Part shown: positions 38,328 to 52,978 of the stretch, in pieces | How positions within the stretch are numbered: the stretch's first letter is position 1 | How the letters are laid out: each line of letters opens with the position of its first letter | The notes under the pieces: generated by a model | Seen by the model: only the letters and a program-made list of their open reading frames with translations | Database searches by the model: none | What the model was told of the DNA's origin: nothing | Source: Dolichospermum sp. LEGE 00240 | GTDB lineage: Bacteria > Cyanobacteriota > Cyanobacteriia > Cyanobacteriales > Nostocaceae | Direction of reading: 5' to 3' | Length of the DNA stretch: 64,000 nucleotides | Assembly: GCF_015207875.1 (NCBI RefSeq) | Contig: NZ_JADEVZ010000004.1 | Span: 1 to 64,000, forward strand | Position numbers and translations under genes: made by a program

Positions 38328-40226
38328 ATGGCAAAAGTAGTTGGAATTGATTTAGGAACGACTAACTCCTGTGTGGCAGTAATGGAAGGCGGTAAACCCA
38401 CCGTTATCGCAAATGCAGAAGGTTTTCGGACAACACCCTCGGTGGTTGCATTTGCCAAAAACGGCGACAATTTAGTTGGTCAAATCGCTAAACGCCAAGC
38501 GGTAATGAACCCCGAAAATACTTTCTATTCTGTGAAACGCTTTATTGGTCGTCGTTTCGACGAGATTACCAATGAGGCTACAGAAGTTTCTTATAAAGTT
38601 CTCAGCAGTGGCGGTAACGTTAAAGTAGATTCTCCTGGCGCTGGTAAACAATTTGCACCTGAAGAAATTTCTGCGAAAGTTCTCCGCAAATTGGTTGAAG
38701 ATGCTAGTAAATACCTGGGTGAAACTGTTACCCAAGCTGTAATTACCGTTCCTGCTTACTTCAATGACTCTCAGCGTCAAGCTACTAAGGACGCGGGAAA
38801 AATCGCTGGTATTGACGTTCTCCGTATTATCAACGAACCTACCGCAGCTTCCCTAGCTTATGGCTTTGATAAAAAGAGCAACGAAACTATCCTGGTATTT
38901 GACTTGGGTGGTGGTACTTTTGACGTATCCGTTCTAGAAGTAGGCGACGGTGTATTTGAAGTATTATCAACGTCCGGTGATACTCACCTGGGTGGTGACG
39001 ACTTTGATAAAAAAATCGTTGACTTCCTAGCTGAACAGTTCAAAAAAGACGAAGGTATTGACCTCCGTAAGGACAAACAAGCTTTACAACGTCTAACTGA
39101 AGCCGCAGAAAAAGCCAAAATTGAACTTTCTAGCGTTACTCAAGCGGAAATTAACCTACCATTTATCACTGCTACTCAGGACGGTCCAAAGCATTTGGAT
39201 ACAATTCTGACTCGCGCTAAGTTTGAAGAACTCTGCGCTGATTTAATTGACCGTTGCCGCATTCCTGTAGAAGATGCAATCAAAGGTGCGAAGTTAAATA
39301 AGACCAATATTGACGAAGTGGTTCTCGTTGGTGGTTCTACCCGGATTCCCGCAGTTCAAGATGTGGTCAAACGGGTGTTAGGTAAAGAGCCTAACCAAAG
39401 CGTTAACCCTGATGAAGTTGTAGCTGTTGGTGCTGCTATTCAAGCGGGTGTCTTGGCTGGTGATGTTACGGGTATCTTGTTGTTAGATGTAACACCATTA
39501 TCTTTGGGTGTAGAAACCTTGGGTGGTGTGATGACTAAGATTATTCCTCGCAATACTACAATTCCTACCAAGAAATCAGAAGTGTTCTCTACTGCTGTAG
39601 ACGGACAAACTAATGTGGAAATTCACGTTCTCCAAGGTGAGAGAGAATTCGCCAATGATAACAAGAGTCTAGGAACTTTCCGTTTGGATGGTATTCCTCC
39701 TGCTCCTCGTGGTGTTCCCCAAATTGAAGTTACTTTTGATATTGACGCTAACGGTATTCTCAATGTTGCGGCTAAGGATAAGGGAACTGGTAAGGAACAA
39801 TCTATTAGTATCACGGGTGCTTCTACTCTGGATAAGAATGATGTAGAACGCATGGTGAGAGAAGCTGAACAAAATGCTTCTTCTGATAAGGAACGTCGTG
39901 AAAAAATTGAGCGCAAAAACCAAGCTGATTCTTTAGCTTATCAAGCTGAAAAGCAGTTGGAAGAGTTGGGTGATAAAGTCCCTGCTGCTGATAAGACTAA
40001 GGTTGAAGGTTTGGTTAAGGAAGTGCGGGAAGCTGTTGCTAAAGAAGATGATACTCAAATCCAGAAGTTGATGCCAGAATTGCAACAAGCTCTGTTTGCT
40101 ATTGGTAGCAATATCTATCAACAAGCTGGTGATGCTGCCGGTGCTGCTGGTACTGAACCTCCAAGCGGTGGTTCTGCTCCTTCTGGTGATGATGTCATTG
40201 ATGCTGATTTCACTGAAAGCAAGTAG
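38328..40226 (+). CDS. dnaK: Chaperone DnaK (Hsp70)
   Basis: 632 residues. The ATPase domain starts [19 protein letters not shown]; phosphate loops are [15 protein letters not shown] and [14 protein letters not shown]. The substrate-binding domain includes [18 protein letters not shown]. The C-terminal tail is short ([13 protein letters not shown]). DnaK binds unfolded peptides with DnaJ and GrpE; cyanobacteria have several copies and this is the canonical type by length and tail. GGAG lies about 12 nt before the ATG. A strong terminator follows. Confidence 0.97.
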   Translation: MAKVVGIDLGTTNSCVAVMEGGKPTVIANAEGFRTTPSVVAFAKNGDNLVGQIAKRQAVMNPENTFYSVKRFIGRRFDEITNEATEVSYKVLSSGGNVKVDSPGAGKQFAPEEISAKVLRKLVEDASKYLGETVTQAVITVPAYFNDSQRQATKDAGKIAGIDVLRIINEPTAASLAYGFDKKSNETILVFDLGGGTFDVSVLEVGDGVFEVLSTSGDTHLGGDDFDKKIVDFLAEQFKKDEGIDLRKDKQALQRLTEAAEKAKIELSSVTQAEINLPFITATQDGPKHLDTILTRAKFEELCADLIDRCRIPVEDAIKGAKLNKTNIDEVVLVGGSTRIPAVQDVVKRVLGKEPNQSVNPDEVVAVGAAIQAGVLAGDVTGILLLDVTPLSLGVETLGGVMTKIIPRNTTIPTKKSEVFSTAVDGQTNVEIHVLQGEREFANDNKSLGTFRLDGIPPAPRGVPQIEVTFDIDANGILNVAAKDKGTGKEQSISITGASTLDKNDVERMVREAEQNASSDKERREKIERKNQADSLAYQAEKQLEELGDKVPAADKTKVEGLVKEVREAVAKEDDTQIQKLMPELQQALFAIGSNIYQQAGDAAGAAGTEPPSGGSAPSGDDVIDADFTESK

Positions 40227-40272
40227 TCATAACTTCTCATCAAGGGCGGGGAAACCCCGCCCCTACACGATT

Positions 40273-40316
40273 AATACCCATCCAGTTATTGCGCTGGATG
40301 GGTATTTTATTTTTTA
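40273..40316 (+). terminator. Strong Rho-independent terminator of dnaK
   Basis: AATACCCATCCAG (40273-40285) pairs perfectly with CTGGATGGGTATT (40294-40306), a 13-bp stem with an 8-nt loop, followed by TTATTTTTT. A GC-rich hairpin GGGCGGGG/CCCCGCCC precedes it at 40243-40262. Confidence 0.93.
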
Positions 40317-40495
40317 ACCCACATTCCGCAGGTATTTTTTGAATTTTCGGAATTATCTGTAACCCAATGATAATAACCCACATTCCGCACCCCCCAGTGT
40401 CACAATCGGTAATTATGGCTAACGCCACGCTCCGCTATCGGATTTTTGAATACCTTTGATGATAATTTTGATACAAAATCGTCGAAATCTTAGGT

Positions 40496-40529
40496 GGCGA
40501 ACTGCTTGCAGCAGCGCTTCGCTATCGCC
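40496..40529. repeat. 34-bp palindromic dispersed repeat
   Basis: GGCGAACTGC...GCTATCGCC, an imperfect palindrome identical over 33 bp with 10207-10239, where it forms the core of a 141-bp element. Here it stands without those ends. Around it ACCCACATTCCGCA is repeated (40317 and 40379). Confidence 0.8.
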
Positions 40530-40593
40530 GATCTCAAATCCCCAAACGACCATTTTTCGTTGTGTGACAGTTTAGGGTGCGGAAGGTCGGTTA

Positions 40594-40975
40594 TTAATAA
40601 ACCCAGTTGCTTAAAAATTCTATTTGTCCCTGCATATCTTGCGTTGATTTAGTGTTAATCAGCCGCAAAACTCCGCGCATTAATTCGCCAATTCCGTATC
40701 TTTGTTGAGGTGCTAAAATTATTCCAGCGTGAGATAAACCTTCTTCCAGTAAAGTAGTATGGATCTGGTAAAAGTCCCTAGCATTAAAGCTAAATATAAC
40801 TCAGTTATTTTCTCTAGCCCAAGTTAGCTGTTCTGGATCTGATTTATACAACATTCATTCCCACATCGGCAACTGTTAATACATCTACATTGCGGCAACG
40901 TAAGGCTTGAACAAAATCTTCATCCATTGAGTCTTCGTCAATATACAAACGGATTTTATTCATCTGCATTTTCAT
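40594..40975 (-). pseudogene. Decayed DUF5615 PIN-like toxin gene
   Basis: Minus strand. The start MKMQMNKIRLYIDEDSMDED and VLTVADVGMN match DUF5615/PIN-like proteins, then the frame closes after NVV. The next frame continues the protein (SDPEQLTWARENN), meets an in-frame TGA, and goes on as VIFSFNARDFYQIH and HAGIILAPQQRYGIGELM to a natural stop at 40594. So there is one frameshift and one nonsense change in an otherwise well-preserved gene of about 120 codons. Upstream is a truncated DUF433 gene, the usual partner. Confidence 0.8.
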
Positions 40976-41010
40976 CTTTCTGACTATGTAGGGCTTCCTG
41001 AATAAGTCTT

Positions 41011-41118
41011 CTAGTGAAGGGAGGTGACAGGTGCTTTAGTCCCTGTAATCACGGGACGACCATTATTCACACCTGGAGAACAGCTTACTAGCGTACCAAT
41101 GTTAGTAGCAGTTGCCAT
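41011..41118 (-). pseudogene. Truncated DUF433 antitoxin gene
   Basis: 35 codons starting MATATNIGTLVSCSPGVNNG, then RPVITGTKAPV. The opening matches DUF433 proteins (about 75-80 residues), but the DNA-binding remainder is missing. The frame runs into CACCTGT-type repeat sequence and the terminus TAGGGCTTCCTGAATAAGT (40989-41007), which suggests loss by insertion or excision of a mobile element. The toxin-like partner just downstream is also broken. Confidence 0.75.
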
Positions 41119-41210
41119 AGTTGACAGAATTACTTGCTTATTTTACTTCACCTTAGTCTATCATAAGCGTTTCAGCTAATAATGCAAATTGCTTCTTAAT
41201 ATCAAAAGCA

Positions 41211-41236
41211 CAAAAAAAGAGGTCTTTTTAGACCCC
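41211..41236 (-). terminator. Rho-independent terminator of apcC
   Basis: On the minus strand AGGGGTCT-AAAA-AGACCTCT forms an 8-bp stem (one G-U pair) followed by seven T. It lies 40 bp after the apcC stop and closes the allophycocyanin cluster. Confidence 0.92.
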
Positions 41237-41275
41237 TTGCAAAATCAGAATAAAATAATGTTTGATTTATAGAAA

Positions 41276-41482
41276 TTAAGACAAACCAGCATTAGTACCT
41301 TGTTTACCGGTTGCTAATTCCACTTTAACAATCTTGCCACCCATTTTTTGAATCCGTTGTTGTTCACGGAACCAATTTTCATAAGGAACTAACTTAGTAA
41401 AGTAAGTATTTTGTAATTCGCGTTGAGTGCGAGTCCGAGATAGGCTAGGAACACAAGCAGTTACTTTAAATAAACGAGCCAT
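41276..41482 (-). CDS. apcC: Phycobilisome small core linker (LC 7.8)
   Basis: 68 residues beginning MARLFKVTACVPSLSRTRTQ, the full length of ApcC. It is a single CpcD-like domain that sits in the end discs of allophycocyanin cylinders and tunes their absorption. It is the last gene of the cluster, 327 bp after apcB, and has its own terminator. The long gap suggests either a separate promoter or processing between apcB and apcC. Confidence 0.96.
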   Translation of the reverse strand: MARLFKVTACVPSLSRTRTQRELQNTYFTKLVPYENWFREQQRIQKMGGKIVKVELATGKQGTNAGLS

Positions 41483-41809
41483 TTTGTTTTAAATCTCCTG
41501 ATGTTGTTTGGGAAACTTTTTTATCTCAAATGTCTTGAGTGAAAATCTTTAATTTATCTGTAAGGATTTAGCAATCAGTGGTCAGATTTTTTAAATTTTA
41601 TGCCAAAAACGATATTTGATTACTTATCAATATATCAAATATTCTGACTTCTGACTCCTTACAATTATTTTTTCCAAGGCTGGAAATCAACCATCAGCAC
41701 CAGACTGATAACACTTACAATCAATTAGCAAGAGAACCTTCTAGCAATCATGATTGATCTCCAGACCTTAATAATGCCGCACCTACATCACTAAGTGCAA
41801 AGCTAACTC
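41483..41809 (-). other. apcB-apcC intergenic region
   Basis: 327 bp without a gene. An imperfect GCAC-TTAGTGATGTAG-GTGC hairpin lies near 41775-41795, just after apcB, with no T run. In related species apcAB transcripts far exceed apcABC, so this hairpin could mark partial termination or a processing point. Confidence 0.4.
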
Positions 41810-42295
41810 CTAGCTCAAGCCAGAGGAGATATAGTCTAGGTAAACACCCATTTCTTTACCAGCATCAGGACCAACCAAGCTTGCGGTTACTTCCTTGATT
41901 GCGCCAATAGCGGAAATGGTAGCGCCTACGGGTACTCCCAAAGAGTTGTAGGTTTCTTTTAAACCATTCAATACACGCTCATCCAAGATGGAAGCGTCGC
42001 CAGCCAACATAGCGTAGGTAGCATAACGCAAGTAGTAATCCAAGTCACGGATACAAGCTGCGTAACGACGGGTAGTGTACATATTACCACCGGGACGGGT
42101 GATGTCAGAGTACAACAAGGATTTAGCTACAGCTTCTTTAACGATCGCAGCAGCATTAGCGCTGATGGTTGTAGCTGCACGAACGCGCAGTTCACCAGTA
42201 GCGAAGTAGCCTTTTAGCTTTTCGAGAGCAGCGGTATCAAGGTATTTACCTTGAACGTCTGAAGAATTGATAACGGAGGTAATTGCGTCTTGCAT
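41810..42295 (-). CDS. apcB: Allophycocyanin beta subunit
   Basis: 161 residues, standard length. The phycocyanobilin-binding Cys lies in [20 protein letters not shown] and the Asn that is N-methylated in the family is in the RPGGNMY region. It pairs with ApcA in (alpha-beta)3 discs of the phycobilisome core on the thylakoid membrane and passes energy to ApcE. It lies 67 bp after apcA. Confidence 0.97.
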   Translation of the reverse strand: MQDAITSVINSSDVQGKYLDTAALEKLKGYFATGELRVRAATTISANAAAIVKEAVAKSLLYSDITRPGGNMYTTRRYAACIRDLDYYLRYATYAMLAGDASILDERVLNGLKETYNSLGVPVGATISAIGAIKEVTASLVGPDAGKEMGVYLDYISSGLS

Positions 42296-42362
42296 TGTTG
42301 TTTTTTCCTTATTTCCAACCTTATTGCTACAGTTTGAGTTTGAGCCGAGTTACAGCTAAAAC

Positions 42363-42848
42363 TTACTGCATTGCACCAACAACGTAGTCGAAGTAAGAAC
42401 CAGCTTCACCAGCGTCTTCAGAAGACAATAGGGTAGCAGCAACGTTCTTCATAGCGGCAACGCCACCAGCAACTGCATCAATGGGAGTACCCAAAGATTT
42501 GTACATTTCGCGTACACCAACGATACCGATTTCTTCGATGGCTGTAACATCACCAGAAACGATTCCGTAGGTAACGAGACGGAGGTAGTAGTCCAAGTCA
42601 CGCAAGCAAGTAGCTGTCATTTCTTGACCGTAAGCGTTACCACCGGGGGAAACAACGTCAGGACGTTTTTGGAACAATTGGTCGCCAGCTTGCTTAACAA
42701 TGCGCTCGCGGTTTTCGGTCAATACTTGAGCGATGCGGAGACGTTGTGCGCCACCAGCAACAAAACCTTTGATTCTATCTAATTCACCGGGGCTGAGGTA
42801 GCGAGCTTCCGCATCAGCATTCACGATGGCTTTCGTGACGATACTCAT
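42363..42848 (-). CDS. apcA: Allophycocyanin alpha subunit
   Basis: 161 residues. The bilin Cys is in [20 protein letters not shown]. The family opening [20 protein letters not shown] is intact. It forms the core heterodimer with ApcB. AGGA lies 8-11 nt before the ATG. It is the first gene after apcE; the 371-bp gap between them probably holds the main apcA promoter. Confidence 0.97.
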   Translation of the reverse strand: MSIVTKAIVNADAEARYLSPGELDRIKGFVAGGAQRLRIAQVLTENRERIVKQAGDQLFQKRPDVVSPGGNAYGQEMTATCLRDLDYYLRLVTYGIVSGDVTAIEEIGIVGVREMYKSLGTPIDAVAGGVAAMKNVAATLLSSEDAGEAGSYFDYVVGAMQ

Positions 42849-43219
42849 TAATGGATTCCTCCAAAACTAATGGAACCAGAATTTGATTAAACTGGTACGA
42901 CTTTATGTGGTTGATAGTGACTTGACAACTTGGTCGACATTTTTAGCCAGATTGTCTGGATTTGGTGTAAACCAGGTGGAAAACTCAATTACCTCCCGCA
43001 AAATATTGTCCAGTATTATGTTGAGCATTTATTACTGCTCTTAATATTTTGTAACACTTATTTTCAGATTCGCTCATTCTCAGGGAACAGGGAACAGGGA
43101 ACAGGGAACAGGAAAAAGAGGCTGGGGGCGGGGTGCAGGGTGCAGAGGAGACGAATTTTCCCCCTTGCTCCCTGCTCCATTTCTTCTTCTACTGTCACCT
43201 GTCACCTGTAACCTGTCAC
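42849..43219 (-). other. apcE-apcA intergenic region with repeats
   Basis: 371 bp. The part next to apcE holds GGGAACA heptamers (43080-43110) and CACCTGT heptamers (43191-43220). The part next to apcA is AT-rich and presumably carries the apcA promoter, which could not be fixed by eye. Confidence 0.5.
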
Positions 43220-47211
<3,992 letters not shown>

Positions 47212-49398
47212 CTAAATTTTTACAGATTCCTGAGACTGTACATTGATGGTTTGTAAATAGTCTTCTTTTTGAAAGTAGTAATAGCTATGGGGTTCATTTT
47301 TGATAATTACACCATTAACTACCTGTCCTAAGACATTTTGACCAGATTTTGCTAATAGTTCTTTAGCAAAAGTCGCATTCACAGAATCAACTACACCAGG
47401 ACGGACTACCAATAAAACACCATCAGCCATTTGTCCTAAAGTAACAGCATCAGCAGCCACATTTAAAGCTGGTGTATCAACAATGACAAAATCATACTTA
47501 TCAGAAAAATTAGCCATTAAAGTTGCCATGCGTTGTGAGTCAAGAAGAGATGCTGGACTGGGAGGAACTATGCCAGAAGTCAAAATATCTAAATTAGGCA
47601 TGACTTTTTTAATTATCGCAGTAGTTTCTTCCTGTTTAAAAATTAAATTACTTAAACCTTGATTATTGATTACGTCCCAAATTTTATGCTGAACTGGACG
47701 GTGCAAATCTCCATCTATTAATAAAACTTGCCTGTCCATTTGTGCCATTGCTGTGGCTAAATTAGCTGCCACTGTTGATTTACCTTCTTGGGGTACAGAA
47801 CTAGTGACAACAATAACTTTTAGCTCTTTATCAGCACTGATGAAATTCAGGTTTGCCCTCAACATCCGATAAGCTTCACTAATAGAAGAACGAGGAAAAT
47901 CCCGAATTATAATTCTTTGACTATAGGATTCATTCGCTTGATGATTTTTAGAGGTTTTTTTCCACTTAGTAGCGGTAGGAATAACTCCTAACAAGGTTAA
48001 TTCTAGTAATTCTTTGGCTTCATCAATAGTCTTGATAGATTTATCTTTCATTTCTAGGATATATATAGTCATACAAGCTGCCAATATACTCATTAATGCT
48101 GAACTTAGATAGGAAATCATGACAGAAGAAATAGGTTCATCGGGAACTTGAGCATCGGATATTCTAGTTGCATTACCTAAGTTTTGATTTTCGGCTATTC
48201 TACTTTCTTGGAGTTTTTGAAGTAATAGAGAATAGGTGGATTGTCCTGCTTGAAGTTTACGTTCTAATTGACGCTGTTGTTCTTCTAATTTAGGTAATGT
48301 ATTCAATCTTTGCTTATAGATAAATTGTAATTTCAGCAAAGAATTAGCTTGATTGGCTAAACCTAGACGGTTGGATTCTAATTCTACGAGTTTACTGGAA
48401 AGTTGTTGCTGTAAAATACTCAATTGTAAATTGCCTTCTGCTTGTAGGTTGTTTCTACCTATGGACTGATTTATTCTCTTGTCAACAACCTTATTTAAGG
48501 AAGCAATTTTATCTTGTAAATCTATGATCTGTGGATGATTTTCCTGTAAAATTGTCTGTCTATTTGCTAGTTGTGATTGTAGTTGTTGGATTTCTTTAAG
48601 AATATCTTGAACTCCAGGGATTTGGCTAATAGAAGTCATTGTTAAGGCTTGTTTTGGGTTCATTCCCAATTGCCGAATAACTACTTGATACTGTGACTCA
48701 ACATTAGCCAATTGAGATTGAATATCGTTGATTCTTAATTGTAAATCGCCAATAACTTGTACTGCTTTACTAGCTTCTTCTTCCAAGGAAATGATTTTGT
48801 TTTTTTCTTTAAAATCTGCTAATTTAGATTCGGCTTGACGGACTACTAATTCAGCTTTGGGTAATTGTTTTTCTATAAATTGACGGGCTGCGCTTGCTTC
48901 GGCTCGCCGTGAAGACAGATTTTGCTCTAAATAAACTTTAATTATTTCATTTACAACTTGGGAGGCAATTTGGGGATTAGTATCGTTGTAGCTAATTTGG
49001 ATAACATTAGTGCCTTTAACTTCTTTGACAACAAGATTTTTGAGAAATAGCTTAGGTTTTAGGGTAAAACCTTGACTATCCTTGAGATTTAGTCGTTTAA
49101 TAGTTGTTTCTATAATAGGGTAAGAAGTTATTACTTCTACTTCTGTATTGAGGGGGTTATTTTGTTCCATTAAAGGATCTAATTTGCCTATTTCTGCACC
49201 TAATCCTGTGATAGATGAAGTTGTATTGCTTCTTTGAAACCGCAATTTACCTTCCGCTAAATAAATAGGTTTTTTCAAAGATGCAGCCAATTGTGCTATG
49301 ATGAAAACGGAAATAGTAATCAATAAAGTGGCAAGCCAACGACGGTTGAGAATTGTCCAATATTTTTGCGGTGATATAGAAGATTGTTGTAGTTCCAT
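47212..49398 (-). CDS. Wzc/GumC-type polysaccharide co-polymerase with BY-kinase domain
   Basis: 728 residues from ATG 49398. An N-terminal Wzz-type membrane/periplasm region (helix about 28-46) is followed by a long coiled coil (about 180-400) and a second helix near 430-450. The cytoplasmic tyrosine autokinase has Walker [17 protein letters not shown], Walker A' [11 protein letters not shown] and Walker [12 protein letters not shown]-terminal Tyr cluster (SYYYF) supplies autophosphorylation sites. Such proteins control chain length and export of surface polysaccharide. It is the last gene of the leftward cluster, 29 bp after the aminotransferase. Confidence 0.93.
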   Translation of the reverse strand: MELQQSSISPQKYWTILNRRWLATLLITISVFIIAQLAASLKKPIYLAEGKLRFQRSNTTSSITGLGAEIGKLDPLMEQNNPLNTEVEVITSYPIIETTIKRLNLKDSQGFTLKPKLFLKNLVVKEVKGTNVIQISYNDTNPQIASQVVNEIIKVYLEQNLSSRRAEASAARQFIEKQLPKAELVVRQAESKLADFKEKNKIISLEEEASKAVQVIGDLQLRINDIQSQLANVESQYQVVIRQLGMNPKQALTMTSISQIPGVQDILKEIQQLQSQLANRQTILQENHPQIIDLQDKIASLNKVVDKRINQSIGRNNLQAEGNLQLSILQQQLSSKLVELESNRLGLANQANSLLKLQFIYKQRLNTLPKLEEQQRQLERKLQAGQSTYSLLLQKLQESRIAENQNLGNATRISDAQVPDEPISSVMISYLSSALMSILAACMTIYILEMKDKSIKTIDEAKELLELTLLGVIPTATKWKKTSKNHQANESYSQRIIIRDFPRSSISEAYRMLRANLNFISADKELKVIVVTSSVPQEGKSTVAANLATAMAQMDRQVLLIDGDLHRPVQHKIWDVINNQGLSNLIFKQEETTAIIKKVMPNLDILTSGIVPPSPASLLDSQRMATLMANFSDKYDFVIVDTPALNVAADAVTLGQMADGVLLVVRPGVVDSVNATFAKELLAKSGQNVLGQVVNGVIIKNEPHSYYYFQKEDYLQTINVQSQESVKI

Positions 49399-49426
49399 AA
49401 TCAATTAAGTTTTTTATGTATGGTTT

Positions 49427-50557
49427 TCAAGTTGTCGAGTAAATGGCTGTAATGGCATTAATTACTCTTGCTAAATTTTCCTCAGTTAAATTAGAACCAG
49501 AAGGCAAACAAAGACCATGTAAAAATAAATTTTCGGCTACTTCACCACCAATACATTCACATTCAGAAAACACAGGTTGAAGATGCAATGGTTTCCACAC
49601 AGGACGGGCTTCAATTTGTTGTTTAGCAAGTTGGATACGAATGTATTCTCGATCTGCACCAAAAGCTTCTGGGGTGATTGTTAAGGCCGTTAACCAGCGA
49701 GTAGAATGGCCAAAATTAGCTTCAGGCATAAATTCTATTCCTGGGATATTTCCCAATGCAGATTGGTAAATTTCAAAGTTGCGCCGTCTAGCTGCCACTC
49801 TGTCATTTAAAACTTGTAATTGACCTCGACCAATCCCTGCAAGAACGTTGCTAAGACGATAGTTATATCCTATTTCTGAATGTTGATAATGAGGAGCAGG
49901 ATCGCGGGATTGAGTTGCTAAAAATTTGGCTTTGGCAATTAATTTATCCTCAGCAGAAACTAACATTCCTCCACCAGAAGTAGTGATAATTTTGTTGCCA
50001 TTAAAAGAGTAAATACCAAAGCGCCCAAAAGTACCAGGAGAAAGACATTTGTAGGTAGAACCTAAAGCTTCGGCGGCATCTTCAATTAACGGAATGTTAT
50101 ATTGATCGCAAAGTTCGAGAATCGGCTCAATATCTGCACTTTGACCATATAAATGAACAACTATAACTGCTTTGGGTAATTTACCAAAATAAGCACGTTT
50201 TTGTAAAGCTTCCTGCAACAAGTCTGGGTTCATATTCCAGGATATGCGATCGCTATCAATAAATACTGGTTTTGCACCTAAATAAGTAATTGGATTAGCG
50301 GTGGCTGCAAAGGTCAAGGTGGAGCAAAAAACCTCATCTCCTCTGGTGACTCCAACTAATTGCAAAGCTAGGTGTAAAGCCGCAGTTCCCGAACTCACAG
50401 CAGCAGCATGACTAGCACCAGTTATTTGACAAAATTCCTGTTCAAAAGCATCAACATGGGGACCAATAGGGGCAATCCAATTGGTAGCAAATGCTTCTTT
50501 GACGAATTCTAATTCTTGGTCGCCGATATGGGGAGTGGAGAGGAGAATTGGCTTCAT
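49427..50557 (-). CDS. DegT/DnrJ/EryC1/StrS-type sugar aminotransferase
   Basis: 376 residues, PLP enzyme of fold type I. The cofactor Lys is in FNGNKIITTSGGGM, with upstream SSGTAALHLALQL and LIEDAAEALGSTYK. These enzymes aminate keto-sugar nucleotides at C3, C4 or C5. Its opening LLSTPHIGDQELEFVKEAF and overall form fit the PglE/LegC group that makes 4-amino-4,6-dideoxy sugars, consistent with PglC- and PglD-like genes at 59.5-60.9 kb. No 4,6-dehydratase is in the window. It is 20 bp after the ATP-grasp gene. Confidence 0.93.
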   Translation of the reverse strand: MKPILLSTPHIGDQELEFVKEAFATNWIAPIGPHVDAFEQEFCQITGASHAAAVSSGTAALHLALQLVGVTRGDEVFCSTLTFAATANPITYLGAKPVFIDSDRISWNMNPDLLQEALQKRAYFGKLPKAVIVVHLYGQSADIEPILELCDQYNIPLIEDAAEALGSTYKCLSPGTFGRFGIYSFNGNKIITTSGGGMLVSAEDKLIAKAKFLATQSRDPAPHYQHSEIGYNYRLSNVLAGIGRGQLQVLNDRVAARRRNFEIYQSALGNIPGIEFMPEANFGHSTRWLTALTITPEAFGADREYIRIQLAKQQIEARPVWKPLHLQPVFSECECIGGEVAENLFLHGLCLPSGSNLTEENLARVINAITAIYSTT

Positions 50558-50577
50558 GGTTTTTTATTCTTTATTGT

Positions 50578-51591
50578 TTATTGTTTAAAAGTGATCAGGC
50601 GATCGCATTTGGCACTGATTATATTAGTCTGAATCTTTAGCCATTTTTCATTTGGCGTTTCCCCATTAGACCAAGCGATCAATGCGGCGGGAATATTTGC
50701 TCCGGCTACATGAGAAAATGGATATCCACCACCAAAACGCGGGTTCATTTCTAATACATAGTTCCCCTTTTTTCCGACAATTACATCACAATCTAAGTTG
50801 CCGGTATGACCTAATTTTTGTCCAATTTTCTCACCTAGTTTTTCAAGTTGCTGATTTTCCACTGTAACCGCCCGGTCTGTTTCTCCGGCTCGCATGGTTA
50901 GTTTACGCTTCACAAAGGTGGTAATGTAGGAAGTTTCTAAATTATTAATGATATCAAGTCCATGCTCTTGTCCAATTAGCTTTTCTTGAATTAAGATACA
51001 TTTCTCAAAATCAGTAGAGCTTACCGTCGCTAAAAATGACTTTTGAATAGCTTTTTTGACAAAACGGTAGGCTAATTCTAATTCTTCATAATCTTCAGGA
51101 TATTCAATCCCAATTGATGCACTTCCCCACCGGGGTTTAATTACTAAAGGAAAATTGATTTCTCCTCGCTGAATCGCCCCGCGTGCTTCCGCCAGAGAAA
51201 GATAAGTTTTTGGGGTAGGGATACCGATTGTTTCTAAGAGTTGAAAAGTTGCCCATTTATCAAAACAAATATTAATAATTTCCGGTGAAGAAACAACTGG
51301 AATAGTTCCTATTTTCAGAAATTGATCACGTTGTTTTGCTAAATGTGGTAGTTCTAAATCATTGAGAGGAATTAGTAACTTGACTTTTTTATCCTGACAG
51401 ATATTCAGCAGATGATCAAAGTAATCACTATCATTTACAGATGGTAATAAAAAACTTTCATCTGCTTCCTTTAATGCTGGGGCTTCTAGACTAGCATCAC
51501 CGGCAAATACCAATCCTCGATTTTCTAAAGCTGCTTGAAAGAAGTTTACCAAGTAATTTCTTCTTCCCGCACAGGTCAACATAACGTTCAT
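50578..51591 (-). CDS. ATP-grasp enzyme (CarB/PylC-like)
   Basis: 337 residues from ATG 51591, which has AAGGA seven nt upstream; a second ATG at 51606 overlaps the previous stop (ATGA) and would add five residues. It opens NVMLTCAGRRNYLVNFFQ. The ATP-grasp parts are PLVIKPRWGSASIG, the EHGLDIINN strand and the metal-binding YVLEMNPRFGGGYPFSHVAG. ATP-grasp enzymes join a carboxylate to an amine or thiol. Position between a PLP decarboxylase and an aminotransferase suggests it attaches an amino compound. Substrate unknown. Confidence 0.85.
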   Translation of the reverse strand: MNVMLTCAGRRNYLVNFFQAALENRGLVFAGDASLEAPALKEADESFLLPSVNDSDYFDHLLNICQDKKVKLLIPLNDLELPHLAKQRDQFLKIGTIPVVSSPEIINICFDKWATFQLLETIGIPTPKTYLSLAEARGAIQRGEINFPLVIKPRWGSASIGIEYPEDYEELELAYRFVKKAIQKSFLATVSSTDFEKCILIQEKLIGQEHGLDIINNLETSYITTFVKRKLTMRAGETDRAVTVENQQLEKLGEKIGQKLGHTGNLDCDVIVGKKGNYVLEMNPRFGGGYPFSHVAGANIPAALIAWSNGETPNEKWLKIQTNIISAKCDRLITFKQ

Positions 51592-51602
51592 ATTTTTGTC
51601 CT

Positions 51603-52844
51603 TCATATTACATAAGTAGAAAACACATCTTGAGAAGTTTCTTGCCGTCTGACTAAAGTATAATTATCAAGGGTGGAATCATAGCTAATGATCGGAGGAT
51701 TTGGGCGAATAAAAGGTGGTTTAAATACCACTGTGTATGCACCTAAATTATCAAAGACGGCATAATCACCAATGCCTATTGAACCTGAATAATCTGGATA
51801 TAAACAATCATGTTCCATGCAAGTATATCCAACTAAATCAACTGAGCCATTTAGTTTTTTGTTGTCAAACTTTTGCTCACTACTATAAATTTTTAATGAC
51901 AATTTCTTATCAGTTAAAGTTGGTTTAACATTATGAATACTGCCAACCACAAGAGCAATTTGGCGTGATTTTACTGTTTTAACTCCCACTACTTTACCGA
52001 CAAAACTGAGAACATCTGCAACAAGAGCTACACCTGGTTCAATAATGAGTTCTGGTCCAGAATCATCAGGAAATCTACTGCTTAATTGTGGAGCAATTGC
52101 CTCTGCATATTCTTGATAACTGGGAATATAACAGTCAAATTGTCCTTTTAAATCATCATTCATTCTGCCAAAAAAACCACCACCAAGATCAATAAATTGA
52201 GGTGGCTGATGCTGAAAATAATAATCGCTGAGTTCGATAATTTTCTGCGTGCGTAACTTATAGGATTCTACGCTTCTTGTTGAGGTAGAAATGTGACAAT
52301 GTAATCCCAACACCGAGCAATTATTTAATTCTTGGAAAATTTTAAAAACATCATCTAGTGCGCCTCCTTCCACATCAAATCCAAAGCGAGATATCCTGCC
52401 AACACCAACATCAAAATTACATCTTAAACCTACAGCAATTTTTCGTTCTGGTAATCTTCGTGCTAATGTTGCGACTATTTCTACTTCTTCCAAACAGTCC
52501 AAGTTAACAATAGAACCAGCGAAAATGGCATTTTCTAAATCTTCTGGAGACTTGAGGGGACCATTAAAAATAATTCTAGATGGAGAGACACCAATACGCA
52601 AAGCTAAATCATACTCCATTTGAGAAACAACTTCTGCATAGCCACCTAAAGAATCTACAGTTTGACACAACTTAGGAATGTAGTTGGTTTTATAAGAATA
52701 ACCTAAGTTGATATGGGGATAAATAGAGCGAAAACCATGCAAAAACTCTTGATAATTACGTTTGAATTTATCCAAATCAAGCAGAAAAAAAGAATCACCA
52801 AATTCTTTTTCTAAATTGTGAAGTGTTGTCCAAGAAAGTTGCAT
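51603..52844 (-). CDS. PLP-dependent decarboxylase, LysA/ornithine-decarboxylase fold
   Basis: 413 residues of the fold-III decarboxylases. The PLP Lys is in YSYKTNYIPKL. Other landmarks are SVLGLHCHIST, FIDLGGGFFG and the second-subunit Cys/Asp motif YTCMEHDCLYPD. The family takes meso-diaminopimelate, ornithine, arginine or carboxynorspermidine; the substrate is not clear, and as an extra copy in an export cluster it is probably not the housekeeping LysA. Its stop overlaps the alternative ATG of the ATP-grasp gene by 4 bp, so the two are translationally coupled. Confidence 0.87.
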   Translation of the reverse strand: MQLSWTTLHNLEKEFGDSFFLLDLDKFKRNYQEFLHGFRSIYPHINLGYSYKTNYIPKLCQTVDSLGGYAEVVSQMEYDLALRIGVSPSRIIFNGPLKSPEDLENAIFAGSIVNLDCLEEVEIVATLARRLPERKIAVGLRCNFDVGVGRISRFGFDVEGGALDDVFKIFQELNNCSVLGLHCHISTSTRSVESYKLRTQKIIELSDYYFQHQPPQFIDLGGGFFGRMNDDLKGQFDCYIPSYQEYAEAIAPQLSSRFPDDSGPELIIEPGVALVADVLSFVGKVVGVKTVKSRQIALVVGSIHNVKPTLTDKKLSLKIYSSEQKFDNKKLNGSVDLVGYTCMEHDCLYPDYSGSIGIGDYAVFDNLGAYTVVFKPPFIRPNPPIISYDSTLDNYTLVRRQETSQDVFSTYVI

Positions 52845-52978
52845 TTTTAGTGATTTGATTTAGTATTGATGAAGAAAAAGTTCAAAAGCCCCCGGACAAA
52901 CCCCTCCTTCGCGAGGAGGTGACTATGATTTACTGTCTTACTTGTTGTTGTAGCAATATTCCATATTCCATGAATATT

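Noticed and set aside
42930-43211. A 93-codon plus-strand frame between apcA and apcE
   Set aside because: Its second half is heptamer repeat text and it lies opposite the presumed apcA promoter.
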